From Dillenia suffruticosa (Eukaryota; Streptophyta; Magnoliopsida; Dilleniales; Dilleniaceae), in the NCBI GenBank assembly GCA_033439265.1, contig JAVTVX010000010.1:8122001-8186000 (forward strand): a stretch of DNA of 64,000 nucleotides, given 5' to 3'. Position numbers and translations under genes: made by a program. This document shows positions 23,145-35,029 of the stretch, piece after piece. The notes beneath the pieces are model-generated. The model did no database searches. It was not told the origin of the DNA and was given only the letters and a program-made list of their open reading frames with translations. Positions within the stretch are counted from its first letter, which is position 1, and each line of letters starts with the position of its first letter.

Positions 23145-24886
23145 CTACACAAAAATGCAGCAAAGATAATGACTATTGCAGAATCAATCTCAGGATTGCT
23201 TGATGCCACAATTTAAAATTGCATAGTTCAAGTTATGCACATGTTAAATCTCAGATGGTCTAGTGTTACCGAGAAAGTACCAGTATTTTGTATAACTCTC
23301 TCGGTTAAACCACCCAATTAACCGAAAAAGTATTGATACTTTGTGGAGGTCTCAAAGTTAAATCTCTCAGTCTCTTGGTGGAGTTGTCTCGGTCATATTC
23401 TCTCGGTTGAGTCTTTGACCTTAAAGCAAAGTATTGGTACTTTGTGTTTATTTTTCTATAAATTCTATTTTTCATTTCAAATAAATTTTCTCAATGAAAT
23501 ATAATTTTAAATACTTAAATTTATATAGTTGATCTTCCCAATAACCTAAAAAGAACATATTGGACACTTTGTACAATTTAAAGGTGTAAGAGAACTACTA
23601 AAAAATATTAGAAATGGGTTTGAAGATAAAAGAAAAAGTGAGATTTTAGAACCCACGAGACCCAAGCATTTCACTCCATTTTTTAAACTATTCCTCTCTC
23701 TTTTCCCAAACCCAATCGATTCACCACCAAAACTCAAGATCAATGATTCCAAACTACCCATCCAACTTCCGAAAGTTATATTTTAGACTTGATTTTGGAG
23801 AAGAGTTTGAGAATCTAGAGTTGTCACAAAAATGGAAGAATGGGATTCGGTGTAACCCAAACAGAAAGGATTCTTTGGAAAGAAAATCAAAATATTATAA
23901 TTTTTTAAATTATTGTAAAATGATCTAGAAAGGGTTCTAAAATGTTGGAGTATAGATGAATGGCTTTCATACACCGTGATCATCAAGATAATGGCACATT
24001 ACTCTCCTCAACTAATCTGTATGATACATTGGAATTGCAGGTCAATTTACCTTACTTAGAGAGAGATAGAGGAGAGAGAATGAGAGAGTAATACAAATCC
24101 CCGATTTTATGATCCTTTTAATAAAGAGAGAGAGAGATCATCAAAGTGTTTTGGTCCAACACACCCTAATTCACCGATAACACATCACATGTCCAACTCA
24201 CTAACAACAAATCACCTCTTGCCAAGTGAAGGAAGATCAAATTTGAGGTAGCGGGGTTCTTCACGCTTATATGTATATGGTTAATAAGGGTTTGGTGGAA
24301 CTATTAAAACCTTTTAAATCATTTTTAAAACTAAAGAAAAATGGCTGCACACTCCAAAGAAATAAATGGATTTTGAGAAATAAACAAGCAATTCACTCAA
24401 ACAAAAGGCAACATCGATCCAAGAATTTCCAATGAACCCAAGGGGAAGAGCATTTCGCTCAAACAGAGCACAAATGAAGGAATTTTGGACAAACATAGGA
24501 GCAAATTCAAGATCTACTACCATTGTAAGAATCAAGTGTGGATCAATATTAATAAGACAAATGATCAATGCAATAGATAGTCAAAATTTTAAAATTATCA
24601 ATGAGGCCATTAGAATCGGTAGGACTCTGATACTGTGAAAGCTATTATACTAAACTATTTTATAAATGAGAGATAAAAAAATAGAAATTTGAGTTTTGTA
24701 TTTAATTATGTGATTTGGGTTAACATACTGCAGGTATATATACATGAGATACCCTAATATATATATGGCATATTTATCATGATTGGGAGAAAATTTGTTA
24801 TGAATAAGTTAACAATTCTTTTGATTTGTAATCAATCACACAACTAAATAACCTAATGATTCGTTGGATCTGTGTTCAATCACATA
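23145..24886. other. Region upstream of truncated SGT1 copy; no gene recognised
   Basis: The missing SGT1 first exon (N-terminal TPR) was looked for on the minus strand and not seen. At 23260-23460 the palindrome-like AAGTATTGRTACTTTG recurs three times among CTCTCGGTTA motifs. A GA-rich stretch lies at 24056-24140. Frames at 23546-23986 and 24314-24638 are shadows of AT-rich DNA. Confidence 0.55.
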
Positions 24887-24899
24887 CACTACAAAAAGT

Positions 24900-25520
24900 T
24901 ATTATTTAGCCACAGTATTAGCGAGGAAAAAAATGAACAAAAGTTATCGCAAAAATGATTTGTGACAAACAAAAATCCGTGGCTAATTTGGTGTCGCAAA
25001 ATTTAGCAATGAAAATTTTAATATTTTGTTGCAAATTTGTAACAAAACATTTAGATGGCAAAGTTCATCGCAAATTAGCGACGAACAAATTCATCTAAAA
25101 AACTGTGGCTACTTAGCGATGAAAAAATTCATCGGTGATTGGTCACGAATTTTGCGATGAAGGTTTAGTGACAAACTTAATAACGAAAAGTTAGCAATGA
25201 ATTTAGGGATGAAGACTTAGCAACGAACTTAGCGATGAAAATGTAGCGACGGGAATTTAGATATGAACTTTGTGACAAATTGTTAGTGGTGATTTTAACG
25301 ACGAACTTAGAGAGAATTTCTTAGTGACGAATTTATCAACAAAAATTTAGCAATGAGCTTTATGAAAAACTTTTATCCACGAGCTTAGTGACGAAATTTT
25401 AGTAATAAAATTTGCAAAAAAAAATGTAGCAGGGAATTTCGGGGTGAAAAGTTAGCAACAAATTTAGCGATAAACTTTTTGCGACGGATTTTAGCCATGA
25501 ATTTAGCAACAGAATTTTTT
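24900..25520. repeat. Subterminal repeats of CACTA element (3' end)
   Basis: Degenerate units of the form TTAGCGAYGAA / CGTCGCTAA every 15-30 bp, both orientations. The motif is the same as in the other GCGACGAA-type CACTA elements in this window. Confidence 0.8.
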
Positions 25521-26794
25521 ATGTTTCGAAAAAAATTTTGAAGTGTTGAATTTAATCAACCACCAAAATCTTGCCTTAAACAAGATCCATATTTAAATCA
25601 TCCGGCCTTAAACTTTGTCCACCTAAAATCCTCATCCACACATCCAACCTTAAAACTGAATTTAATTATCCAGACGGAAGCCTTAAACAAAAAAAAAAAT
25701 CCATCAACATGAATAAATATTTATCAACAAAAGTGGAAATTACAAAAACAAAAAAAAAAATCAAAATACATAAATATCCATGATCAAAAGCTTTCAAATC
25801 CGGAATAAATATCCTGTCAACAAACATACATCAATAAACGAAACCCTCATCAATAATTTAATCATCATTGTCCTACTCATCATCTAAAAGGTCATCATTG
25901 GGCCCATCATTTGGTTGATTAGTGGGAGGTGGGAAAGGAGGAACTTGATTGAGTAAGATTTAGGAGTTGCAATATGAATTGTGTTTGAGACTCCGATGAC
26001 ATATATTGCTCATTGATGGCTTTGATTTTTGTCTTTTTTGTGACTTGAAAGTTTCGTATTGCTTTTTGACTGCTCTTACACTACAAAAAAACCAGCTTTT
26101 AGCCACAAATTTAGCGACAAAAATTTAATAAAAATTCGTTGCTAAAACGTTAGAGACGAAATTAGCGACGAAAAATTTTTCGTCGCTAATAACGCGTCGC
26201 AAAAATTTAGCGACGAAAAATTAGAAATTCGTCGCTAAATTTAGCGACGAATAATTTTTTGTCGCTAAATTCGTCGCAAAATTAGCGACGAATTCCAAAA
26301 TTCGTCACAAAATTAATTAATTAATTAATTAATATATATTAATATTTTATTTTATTTAATTATTTTTCAAATTTAGCAACGAATTCCGGAATTCGTCGCT
26401 AATTTTGCGACGACTTTCGGAATTCGTCGCAAAATTAATTAATTTTTTAATAAATATATATTAATATTTTATTTTATTATTTTTCAAATTTTGCGACGAA
26501 TTCCGGAATTCGTCGCAAAATTAGCGACGAATTCCAGAATTCGTCGCAAAATTAATTAATTATTTAATAAATATATATTAATATTTTATTTTATTTAATT
26601 ATTTTTCAAATTTAGCGACGGATATAAATTCGTCGCTAAATCCGTCGCTAAATTAGCAATGAAAAAAAAAATGCGCTCCCGCCTGAACCCCACCCGCCCA
26701 CCCACCCGAGCCAGTATCCGCCCGCATGTTCGCCCGAGCCGGCGCCCACAAGCCCTCCCTCACTTAATTCTTGAAAATGTCTACATTTTGCTCC

Positions 26795-26860
26795 CACCAT
26801 GGTTCGAACCCTTGCACTTCTGTAAACGTTTAAGACCCTGTAACCATCAAGCTAAATGTT
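26795..26860 (-). other. tRNA-like segment (A and B boxes) with adjoining GC-rich block
   Basis: On the minus strand: A-box-like TTTAGCTTGATGGTTAC (about 26841-26857) and B-box-like GGGTTCGAACC (26801-26811), spaced as in a tRNA. A GC-rich stretch (26670-26765, CCGCCC/GAGCC repeats) follows downstream of the B box. No full cloverleaf is apparent, so this is not called a tRNA gene. The same segment occurs in other CACTA elements at 38805, 56418, 52765 and 57081. Confidence 0.6.
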
Positions 26861-27129
26861 AGTATTTGTTATAAGTTTTTTTTTTTTTTACTTATTATCT
26901 TTCTTCACAAATTTCTAATAATAATAAAACAATATAAAATAACAATTTATTATAAAATAATAAAATATTAGTTTAAAATAAAATAATAAAAGATAAAAAA
27001 AATAATAATACTATTTTTAAAAAAGATAAAATAAAAATAAAATATAAGATATTAATTAAAAATAATAAATGTGATAATTATATTAAAATAAAAAATAAAA
27101 AATATATATTAATATTTTATTTTTTTTTA

Positions 27130-28560
27130 TTTTTTTTCAAATTTTGCGACGAATTTGAAAATTCGTTGCAAAATTTGCGACGAATTTAGAATTCGTTGCA
27201 AAATTAGCGTCGAATTTAGAATTCGTCGCAAAATTAATTAATTATTTAATAAATATATATAAATAAATTTATTTTTTTTCAAATTTTGCGACGAATTCGA
27301 AAATTCGTTGCAAAATTAGCGACGAATTTAGAATTCGTCGCAAAATTAATTAATTATTTAATAAATATATATTAATTTTTTATTTTTTTTTCAAAATTTG
27401 CGACGAATTCCGAAATTTGTCGCAAAATTAGCGACGAATTTATAAATTCGTCGCAAAATTAATTAATTATTTAATAAATATATATAAATAATTTTTTTTT
27501 TTCAAATTTTGCGACGAATTAGAAAATTCGTTGCAAAATTAGCGACGAATTTAAAATTCGTCGCAAAATTAATTAATAATTTAATTAATATATATTAATA
27601 TTTTATTTTTTTTTTTATTTTTTTTTTCAAATTTTGCGACGAATTCGAAAATTCGTGGCAAAATTAGCGACGAATTTAGAATTCGTCGCAAAATTAATTA
27701 ATTATTTAATAAATATATATTAATTTTTTATTATTTTTTTTTTTTTTTCAAAATTTGCGACGAATTCCGAAATTTGTCGCAAAATTAGCGACGAATTTAT
27801 AAATTCGTCGCAAAATTAATTATTTATTTAATAAATATATATAAATAATTTTTTTTTTCAAATTTTGCGACGAATTAGAAAATTCGTTGCAAAATTAGCG
27901 ACGAATTTAAAATTCGTCGCAAAATTAATTAATTATTTAATTAATATATATTAATATTTTATTTTTTTTTTCAAATTTTGCGACGAATTCGAAAATTCGT
28001 TGCAAAATTAGCGACAAATTTAGAATTCGTCGCAAAATTAATTAATTATTTAATAAATATATATTAATTTTTTATTTTTTTTTATTTTTTTTTCAAAATT
28101 TGCGACGAATTCCGAAATTTGTCGCAAAATTAGCGACGAATTTATAAATTCGTCGCAAAATTAATTAATTATTTAATAAATATATATAAATAATTTTTTT
28201 TTTTCAAATTTTGCGACGAATTAGAAAATTCGTTGCAAAATTAGCGACGAATTTAAAATTCGTCGCAAAATTAATTAATTATTTAATTAATATATATTAA
28301 TATTTTATTTTTTTTTTCAAATTTTGCGACGAATTCGAAAATTCGTTGCAAAATTAGCGACGAATTTAGAATTCGTCGCAAAATTAATTAATTATTTAAT
28401 AAATATATATTAATATTTTATTTTTTTTTATTTTTTTTTCAAATTTTGTGACGAATTCCGAAATTTGTCGCAAAATTAGCGACGAATTTCTAAATTCGTC
28501 GCAAAATTAATTAATTATTTAATAAATATATATAAATAATTTTTTTTTTTCAAATTTTGC
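27130..28560. repeat. Satellite-like array: three ~116-bp monomer types in a ~350-bp higher-order repeat
   Basis: About twelve monomers, each made of TTTTGCGACGAATT..AATTCGTYGCAAAA, then TTAGCGACGAATT..AATTCGTCGCAAAA, then AATTAATTAATTATTTAAT plus an AT/T-rich spacer. Three variants alternate strictly: type a (GAATTCGAAAATTCG, at 27293, 27641, 27985, 28331), type b (GAATTCCGAAATTTG, at 27405, 27762, 28107, 28453) and type c (GAATTAGAAAATTCG, at 27516, 27872, 28218). Same-type spacing is 344-357 bp. Confidence 0.9.
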
Positions 28561-30399
28561 GACGAATTTGGCGACGAATTTCCGGTCGTCGCTAAATTAG
28601 CTACAACTTTTTTTTCGTTGGAAATTTCGTTGCAAATAGCGACAAAAAAAGTTTTCGTCGTAAAATTCGTCGCAAAATTGAAACGAAAAAAATTTGTCGC
28701 TAAAGTTCGTCGCAAAAAACGTGTTTTTTTGTAGTGTTATTTCTTCATTCTTCTCTACAAGTAGATTTTTCAATTGGCTCAATTCTTTGATCATTTGGTC
28801 CTCAAGTCGTGTTCTCCTTGAAGCAGCCACATTGGTAGATGAACTGGTACTGGTGTTTGTATATTGCCTTGACAAGGACCCTATCCTGAATATTCTTCTT
28901 TTTTTTATGCCACCAGATGCCTCCACCCACAATGCGATATCAACTGATGGCTCAGACAAAGCAACACCACCATCACTACTAGAACAAGCCATCAGAAATA
29001 AAGATGAAAATACACATGAATTCATATACGTAGGTACCATTAATATTAAAAGCACTTAGCATTCTATTTTCCATAAATTTCAAAGCATCCTCTTACGCAC
29101 CTTAATAGTTTTAGCTCGCTCACCGGTCCATGTCTTATCATTTTTCTGAAATGTCCGTTCAAGTATGGCTGTATATGTAGCTTCGATTCCCATTTCATCT
29201 GCTTACAAAATATAAATATAAAAAAATTCAATGATCAGCTTTGTACTAACATCAACATTCGTCTTCATTCATATGTAAGTTGCTATAAACACTACTTTTA
29301 AACATACAAATGTCTTATGCAAACCATGATGCGGTATCATAGTCAAACGAATAGGATATGAAGTATAAGTAAATTATTTAAATACTCAGTTCGATCAATA
29401 GAAAAAAGTAAATGAGTGATTGAATTAAATTTAACTATAATGTATTTAACACACTTACCATTTTTTTCTATACTTGGCGACATTGATAGAGCCCCCACAT
29501 AGGTGGTAGAGCTTTCACCCGAATTAGAAACTTTATTCTTCTTATTTTGTTAACTCATTTGCTTGTTCTTTTTAGTTTCCCAATGCCTCTTTATCTTGGT
29601 TCAATTTTCATCTGTAACAAAATTAGACTTTTCTTGACTTCCTTTTACTTTATTCATAACACTTCATATATGATCTCCAACTTTCTTGTGAAAAATTCAT
29701 TTTACTTCATGTTCCTCAGTTTCAACCCACCTGAACTTCCACTGCAATTAATAAAAAACAACCAACTTTATTTATATTGAACTTAGTTGGTGAGAGAATA
29801 AAAGGATAAATCTTACCTTAAATTCATTGCTCCACAAATCTTTAACTGCTTTTGGAGTTCTAGTGTAACTGATCTACTCATCCCGCCAATGGTTATCGAC
29901 TATTTTATTAAGTTACCTCACAACATACATAACATTTGAGAATTTGCAAACAAGTTACAAATAAATTTGATTTTTATGATAGTTAAAAGAACGATATTAA
30001 ATATAATTTTAAAAAATAAGTACTCATGAATCTCCACATGGGCATATCAATACTCGGTTATCTTCTTCACATGTGATTCCCTTATCATTTAACTGTTGCA
30101 CCGAAGAAGGTGGAATTGAAGGTGTTGGAACTGAAGATGATTCAGTTCGCATGTGCAAAAGTTGTTTAGGGTTAGACGAAGGGGAAGAAGATGGGGAAGG
30201 GGACAGGGAATCAGACAACTGTACTCCATTCAAATAACATTCCATACGTTGAAAAGTCATTTATCGTCCAAAGAAGAGCAACTTTCATTATAAGTGTTTG
30301 ATGAGTACGGACATCATAGGTTGGAACACCTTCATCCCATAGTTGTTATAACTCCGCAATCAATAGTTACATATAAACATCTATTAACATTTTCGGATT

Positions 30400-31588
30400 T
30401 TACAGGTAAGGAACAATCAATGTAAAAAACATATAAGATATTTCCATACACATCTGGTAGAAGATTGTACGGAGTTAAGATAATTGGTTAACATGAATAT
30501 AAAGCAAACCCATCAGCACGGAGACCTAACCTAGCGTTTCGTGGTTCTTTTGCAAACTCGAGATATGATCTATCAAAATGTTTCCATGCCTCTGTATCTT
30601 AAGGATGATACATTAGACCCTCTTCTGTTTCATGATTTGCATGCCAAGTCATGTGTTCAGTAGTGGCCTGAGATGCATAAAGCCTTTGCAATCTAAAAGT
30701 TAATGGCAAATAAAATATTTGCCTATATTGTTTATGCTTCTCATTACGACTCGGCTTCCTGCAAATCTTGTATCTAGAATGGTTACAGAATTTATAAAAT
30801 TTTAAAATTTCATCATCCCTCCAAAATCATATACAACCCTAACTACATACATCAATCCTTACAACTGGAAGATCTAAGTCTTCCACAATCTTGTTCATAT
30901 TATAAAAATCACTTGACATGTTATCGTGAGACATTGCTACTCGCATTACTTCAATGAAAGAGTTGAAGCAGCTCTCAGACACATTATGCTCTACTTTGAT
31001 ATTTAACTGTATTGATGTCACCGATAACTTAGTATGGCTATCACAACCTACCCACAAAGGTTTATCTGCAACTTTCAAAACTTCCCAAAACTGGTTAGAT
31101 AAAAAAGTTTTATTATTCACATTCTTATCAACACCTGGTACTTCTACCTCTTCCTATGGTGAGACATAAGTAGTATACATTTGTTCGAAAGTTGGAGCAA
31201 AACTAGTACTTGCATTGTTCGATTCTGACACAAAATTTTGACCACTGGCATTAATTATCATTGTTTGATTTGGGTTCAATTGGTCATAATAAGTACATTC
31301 TCCTCTAGCTGAAAATTGCTTACTTCTTTGATATTCTTCATTAGATATAAACTGTTCACCGTGACAAATCCAATTATAATAATTTGGAGTAAAGTCAAAT
31401 CTAGAAAGATATTTTCTAGCTTTATCACACACATGAAACTTACTGTTACTACACTTTTTACACGGATATTTTAACTTATTCTCATCCATGAACTCAACGT
31501 TTCTACTAGCAAAGTCCAAAAATTGTTCCAACCAGATGCAAAACTCATCAGTCAATTCTCGACATTTAGATAACTTCTTACTATGCAT
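30400..31588 (-). pseudogene. TNPD (TNP2-type) CACTA transposase, decayed
   Basis: The frame 31588-31154 encodes the N-terminal transposase-associated domain: LTDEFCIWLEQFLDFA, YPCKKCSNSKF near residue 60, then FTPNYYNWICHGEQ. The frame 31120-30839 continues into the TNP2 domain start (FWEVLKVADKPLWVGCDSH; TKLSVTSIQLNIKVEHNVS; NKIVEDLDLPVVRIDVC). Further left, pieces corresponding to the WHA..M.HP.D.EAWKHFD..Y..FA..PRN.RLGL.ADGF stretch are visible in shifted frames down to about 30480, and the rest of the catalytic domain is absent. TNPD is the catalytic DDE-type transposase of CACTA elements; this copy cannot make it. Confidence 0.82.
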
Positions 31589-31969
31589 CTAAACTGTATC
31601 TTTTTTCATTTTGTCTGGATACAAATTAATGAGTTATAAAATAAGCAAAATATTAAAAAGTCTTATAACCAAGTAAAGAAATTATAATTACCAAGCAAAC
31701 TAAGGTTGTTCATTGCAAAAAGTAGGGAAATTAAACATTGAGTGTGGAAGATGAATGAACAACCAAGTAAATATGCTCTTAGGGAGTGTCTTTTTTTTTG
31801 CTTGCTTTCTCAAACATGGCACTCAAAGATAGAAGAACCTGCAAATCTTGTAGCTGCAGAACTTGTACATAAACTAAGCCGTTCTGGTCCAGGGTTTTTA
31901 CAATCTCAATGTGTTCATTACCAGCAAACAGAAATCCTATTTTAGGTTCAGAGGTTGTCCGCAAAGAGA

Positions 31970-31972
<3 letters not shown>

Positions 31973-32005
<33 letters not shown>
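31973..32005. repeat. Poly(A), 33 bases
   Basis: Uninterrupted A run. It could be the tail of an old retroposed sequence lying to its left (about 31740-31972), but no matching target duplication was seen. Confidence 0.85.
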
Positions 32006-32009
<4 letters not shown>

Positions 32010-33126
32010 AGCTCAATGTCTTCACCACCCAGGTTTAAATAAACAACTAGAATAGACCAGCTAATTCAGCTAGACCCAGGTTTAATCTCACTTAAACATA
32101 TCTCTTTGCCCAAGCTGAGCCCAATATCAAGCCATTAATCAGTTAGACCTGCCTATTGAAATGATTTATTGGCTTCCTTGTTAGCAATATACTCTTAATG
32201 CATGCTAAGTATTAATCAATATAGGACCTTGAAGAGTAAAAGTTAATGGAGCATAGGAACTATAATAAAATCTAGCCAATTGAGCCGGACCAGACCAGCT
32301 TAATCAAAATTTTGCTTAAGTATGATCCAAATATTAACTTGGCAAAAGTAACACAGCTGATCTAACATCATGCCAATATTTATAGCCCAGGCGAAATGAT
32401 GTCAGCAGTGCTGCTTGGGTGGCCAAGTAGGCAGATGCCCACCAAAGTCAGGGTGCTAACAAAGAGGATCATCGACTAAAAAACACAAGTAATGTTAAAG
32501 AAATTTTTATAAACAAAAGGAACAAATGAATTGCAGGGCCTTTGCTCCTATAAGGAGCAAGTAAAGATGATACTCTAGTGAAAAAATCATGTGAATAACA
32601 ATAAGGTGACATGGTACATGTAGAGTCAAATTTATAGGACACCATTTATTAAACTTTACTACACAACAGAATTACCCATTAAGATTAGGACAAATGTTCC
32701 CCCAACTGGAAGTAAAAACACATAGTAATTTTTTTAGAGAAATTTTCATGTTGAGATGAACATGGATTAATTTTTAGAATTATAAATGCATAGTTATTGT
32801 TGAATTTTATTTAACAGAGTTGAATTATATATTTATTCCTTGTTCTTTTCTCGAATTCTACGCTAGAGGCAGAACAAAGAAGCAAGAAAAAGGAATTGAA
32901 AAAGAAAATTGATGAAACCCTAATTTCATAAAAGACAAAGGAACTGCAAATGTTATACAAGAAAAAGGTACGAATGTCGCAGCAACAAATTCAATCCGGG
33001 AGGGCAAGAAAAACAACAGATTGATGAAACCCTAATTTCATGACAAAACAGAGAGAAAGTGACGGATTGATGTAACCCTAATTTCACAACACAAATTATA
33101 GTGAAACCCTAACCATTTAACAAAAC

Positions 33127-33127
33127 T

Positions 33128-33160
<33 letters not shown>

Positions 33161-33186
33161 GGGGGAGGGAGGGAGGGAGGGAGAGT
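33127..33186. repeat. (GA)n(GGGA)n microsatellite
   Basis: GAGAGA array followed by five or so GGGA units, in the presumed 5' leader region of the CACTA genes. Confidence 0.9.
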
Positions 33187-34109
33187 CAATACCTTACGAA
33201 CGGAGCCGAAATAGACTTGAGCTTTGTCGGAGGAGTTTACTTCGGTAGAGGAGCGAACAGAGGTTGTGGAGAGAAGCGATGATCGGGTTTTTTTATCGAC
33301 TCTGCAAGAAAAGCGATGAACAGACTCGAGTTTTGCGTTGAGTAGAAGTTGTGGAGAGAAAGCGAACCAGACTCAAACTTTGCAATGAACAGGCTTTCCT
33401 TTTTGGGTTTGGGAGCAAAATATTGGCCACATTTAGACGCGGATTCAGTCACGGAACTCTTTACTACAAAATCCCTATTTGTAACAAATTAGTCACAAAT
33501 TTAGTTATGAATCCTTATTTAGCCACGAAATCTGTGACCAACAGTTAAAAAAAATATTTATGTTAAAGAGTAATTCTATTTATTGGGATTCATGTGATCC
33601 TTTCCTAATATATTGTAGCATCACATTATTAATCTAAAATTTAAGCTTTGTCGATCATTGGCTTTCCTTTTTTGTTAATGGGGTTATACTGTAGTATGAG
33701 GCGAAATATCATTTTAATAGGCCTTAAGTCGAGTCTAACTCGTTAGATCAAGGTCATAAAAAATTTTAATTATTTTCTAGCATAAACCACACGTTGGTCA
33801 CCACTAAATCTAACTTAAGTTGGGTTGGAATCTCAAAAAACAAATCTCTCATAACACATATTTTCTTCATATACCATACACAAATCTCACCTAAAAATTT
33901 TGCACCTCATGTCGAAAGGTTTTTTTTTGGATCAAATTTTTAAACAAAATATAAATTCATTGCTATTTTGCATATGGGAATAGTTAGGAATTGGTTAAAC
34001 TCTTTATTATCGAAAGTGATCAATTTGATGAGAATTGTAATATTCACTACATATTCAAATCTATTCATTTATCGTAATACGGTTTGAGAGAAAGACACGG
34101 TTAAATAAA

Positions 34110-34888
34110 ATTGGACAAAAACTACAAATTAACGACGAAATTAGTGATGAGCATATTGTTTGTTGATAATTAGCAATGAATTAGTAACGAACAAAAATTT
34201 CTTAGCTAACCTAGTGATGAATTTAGTGACAAACAAGCATATCATGGCAAATTAACGACAAATTTAACCAATGAAATTTAGTTACAAAATTAGTGATGAA
34301 TATTTCGCGATGAAAATATATTTTTATAATTTTTCTACCTCATTTTTTGTGACGAACAATGTTTGTGGCAAATTAATGACAAATTTAGTCATGAAAATTT
34401 AGGTACAAAATTAGCGACGAATTTTTAGCCACAAACAGACTTTCATGACAAATTAGCGACGAATTTACTATTTATGAAAAATTAGCGATAAATTTAGCCA
34501 CGAATATCTAGCTACAAAATTAATCACGAATTTTAGCAATGAAGATATTGTTTGTGGTAAATTAGCGATGAATTTAGCAACAAAAATATTTTTTCATAAT
34601 TTTTTACCTCAATTTTTTGTGATGAGCACTGTTCGTCGCAATTAGCGATAAATTTTACAATGAAACTTTTTTGTGGTTAATGATCGATAAATTGAGTAAC
34701 GAAAACTATTTGTTGGAAATTTTGTCATGCCTTTGCGACAAATTAGAATTTTCATCGCTAATTAGCGACGAATTATTTTTTGTAACAAACTTTGTTGGAA
34801 ATTAGCAACTAAACCTTTTTGTCGCTAATTTCATTGCAGATTAGCGATGAAATTTTTTCTTTTGCTAATTGCGAACTTTTTTGTAGTG
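34110..34888. repeat. Subterminal repeats of CACTA element (5' end)
   Basis: Repeated TTAGCGACGAATTTAG / AAATTCGTCGCTAATT units, many decayed, up to the terminal TTTTTTGTAGTG. Confidence 0.82.
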
Positions 34889-35029
34889 ATAAATTAAACT
34901 TGATGATTTTTTATTTGTGTTCAGTCACATAACTATGTGACTGAATTAATTAATATGATAATTCTTTTGATTTGCATTCAATCGAATTTGTACAATTGAG
35001 TTAATTATGATATCGACCTTTATGACGAT

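Larger units (their letters stand above)
26079..28736. mobile_element. Nested non-autonomous CACTA element (2658 bp)
   Basis: Ends CACTACAAAAAAACCAGCTT (26079) and GTGTTTTTTTGTAGTG (28736); target duplication TTA at 26076-26078 and 28737-28739. It has no coding capacity. The content is GCGACGAA palindromes at both ends, three ~110-bp AT/palindrome units (26310-26620), a GC-rich block with tRNA-like segment (26670-26860), an AT-rich stretch (26870-27120) and an ordered tandem array (27130-28560). It inserted into the TNPA-like gene of the host CACTA element. Confidence 0.9.
25873..30260 (-). pseudogene. TNPA-like (Transposase_24) gene of CACTA element, decayed and split by nested CACTA
   Basis: Minus-strand exon-like blocks: 30260-30024 (serine/proline-rich, ending GITCEEDNRVLICPCGDS), about 29910-29820 (NHWRDE..TPKAVKDLWSNEFK), about 29750-29500, 29200-29103 (GIEATYTAILERTFQKNDKTWTGERAKTI), and about 29055-28740 (ALWVEASGGIKKRRIFRIGS, then a leucine/glutamate-rich likely coiled coil QMIKELSQLKNLLVEKNEE). 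The nested element 26079-28736 interrupts the last exon; after it the frame resumes at 26078 and ends PPTNQPNDGPNDDLLDDE-stop at 25873. Several in-frame stops in the middle blocks make it a pseudogene. Homology: plant transposase Ptta/En/Spm family. Confidence 0.75.
31589..34110. other. 5' region of the CACTA element; no gene recognised
   Basis: Sequence upstream (minus strand) of TNPD. It holds a 33-base A run (31973-32005), a GA/GGGA-rich microsatellite (33127-33186), and two imperfect copies of a ~100-bp GAAGTTGTGGAGAGAAAGCGA-like stretch at 33240-33400. CACTA-end-like TACTACAAAATCC at about 33463 is followed by TAGTCACAAATTTAG motifs. AT-rich DNA from 33560 precedes the subterminal repeats. 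Confidence 0.5.
24887..34888 (-). mobile_element. 10-kb CACTA (En/Spm) transposon with decayed TNPD and TNPA genes
   Basis: Left end CACTACAAAAAGTTATTATT at 24887, right end AACTTTTTTGTAGTG at 34888, flanked on both sides by ATA (24884-24886 and 34889-34891). Length 10,002 bp, including a 2.7-kb nested element. Genes read on the minus strand: TNPD relic (31588-30400), then TNPA-like relic (30260-25873), so the right terminus is the 5' end. Both ends carry hundreds of bases of TTAGCGACGAA-like subterminal repeats (24900-25520, 34110-34888). It appears to be a formerly autonomous member; sequence at 33960-34120 is shared with the short elements at 37972 and 54117. Confidence 0.88.

Noticed and set aside
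27130-28560. CRISPR-like regular repeat array
   Set aside because: The units are contiguous, AT-rich, palindromic and lack unique spacers; they lie inside a CACTA transposon of a plant genome.
28597-28740. Extension of the TNPA-like frame (ATNF..FFATNF) past position 28737
   Set aside because: This part is the terminal repeat of the nested CACTA element read through, not TNPA sequence; the exon resumes at 26078.
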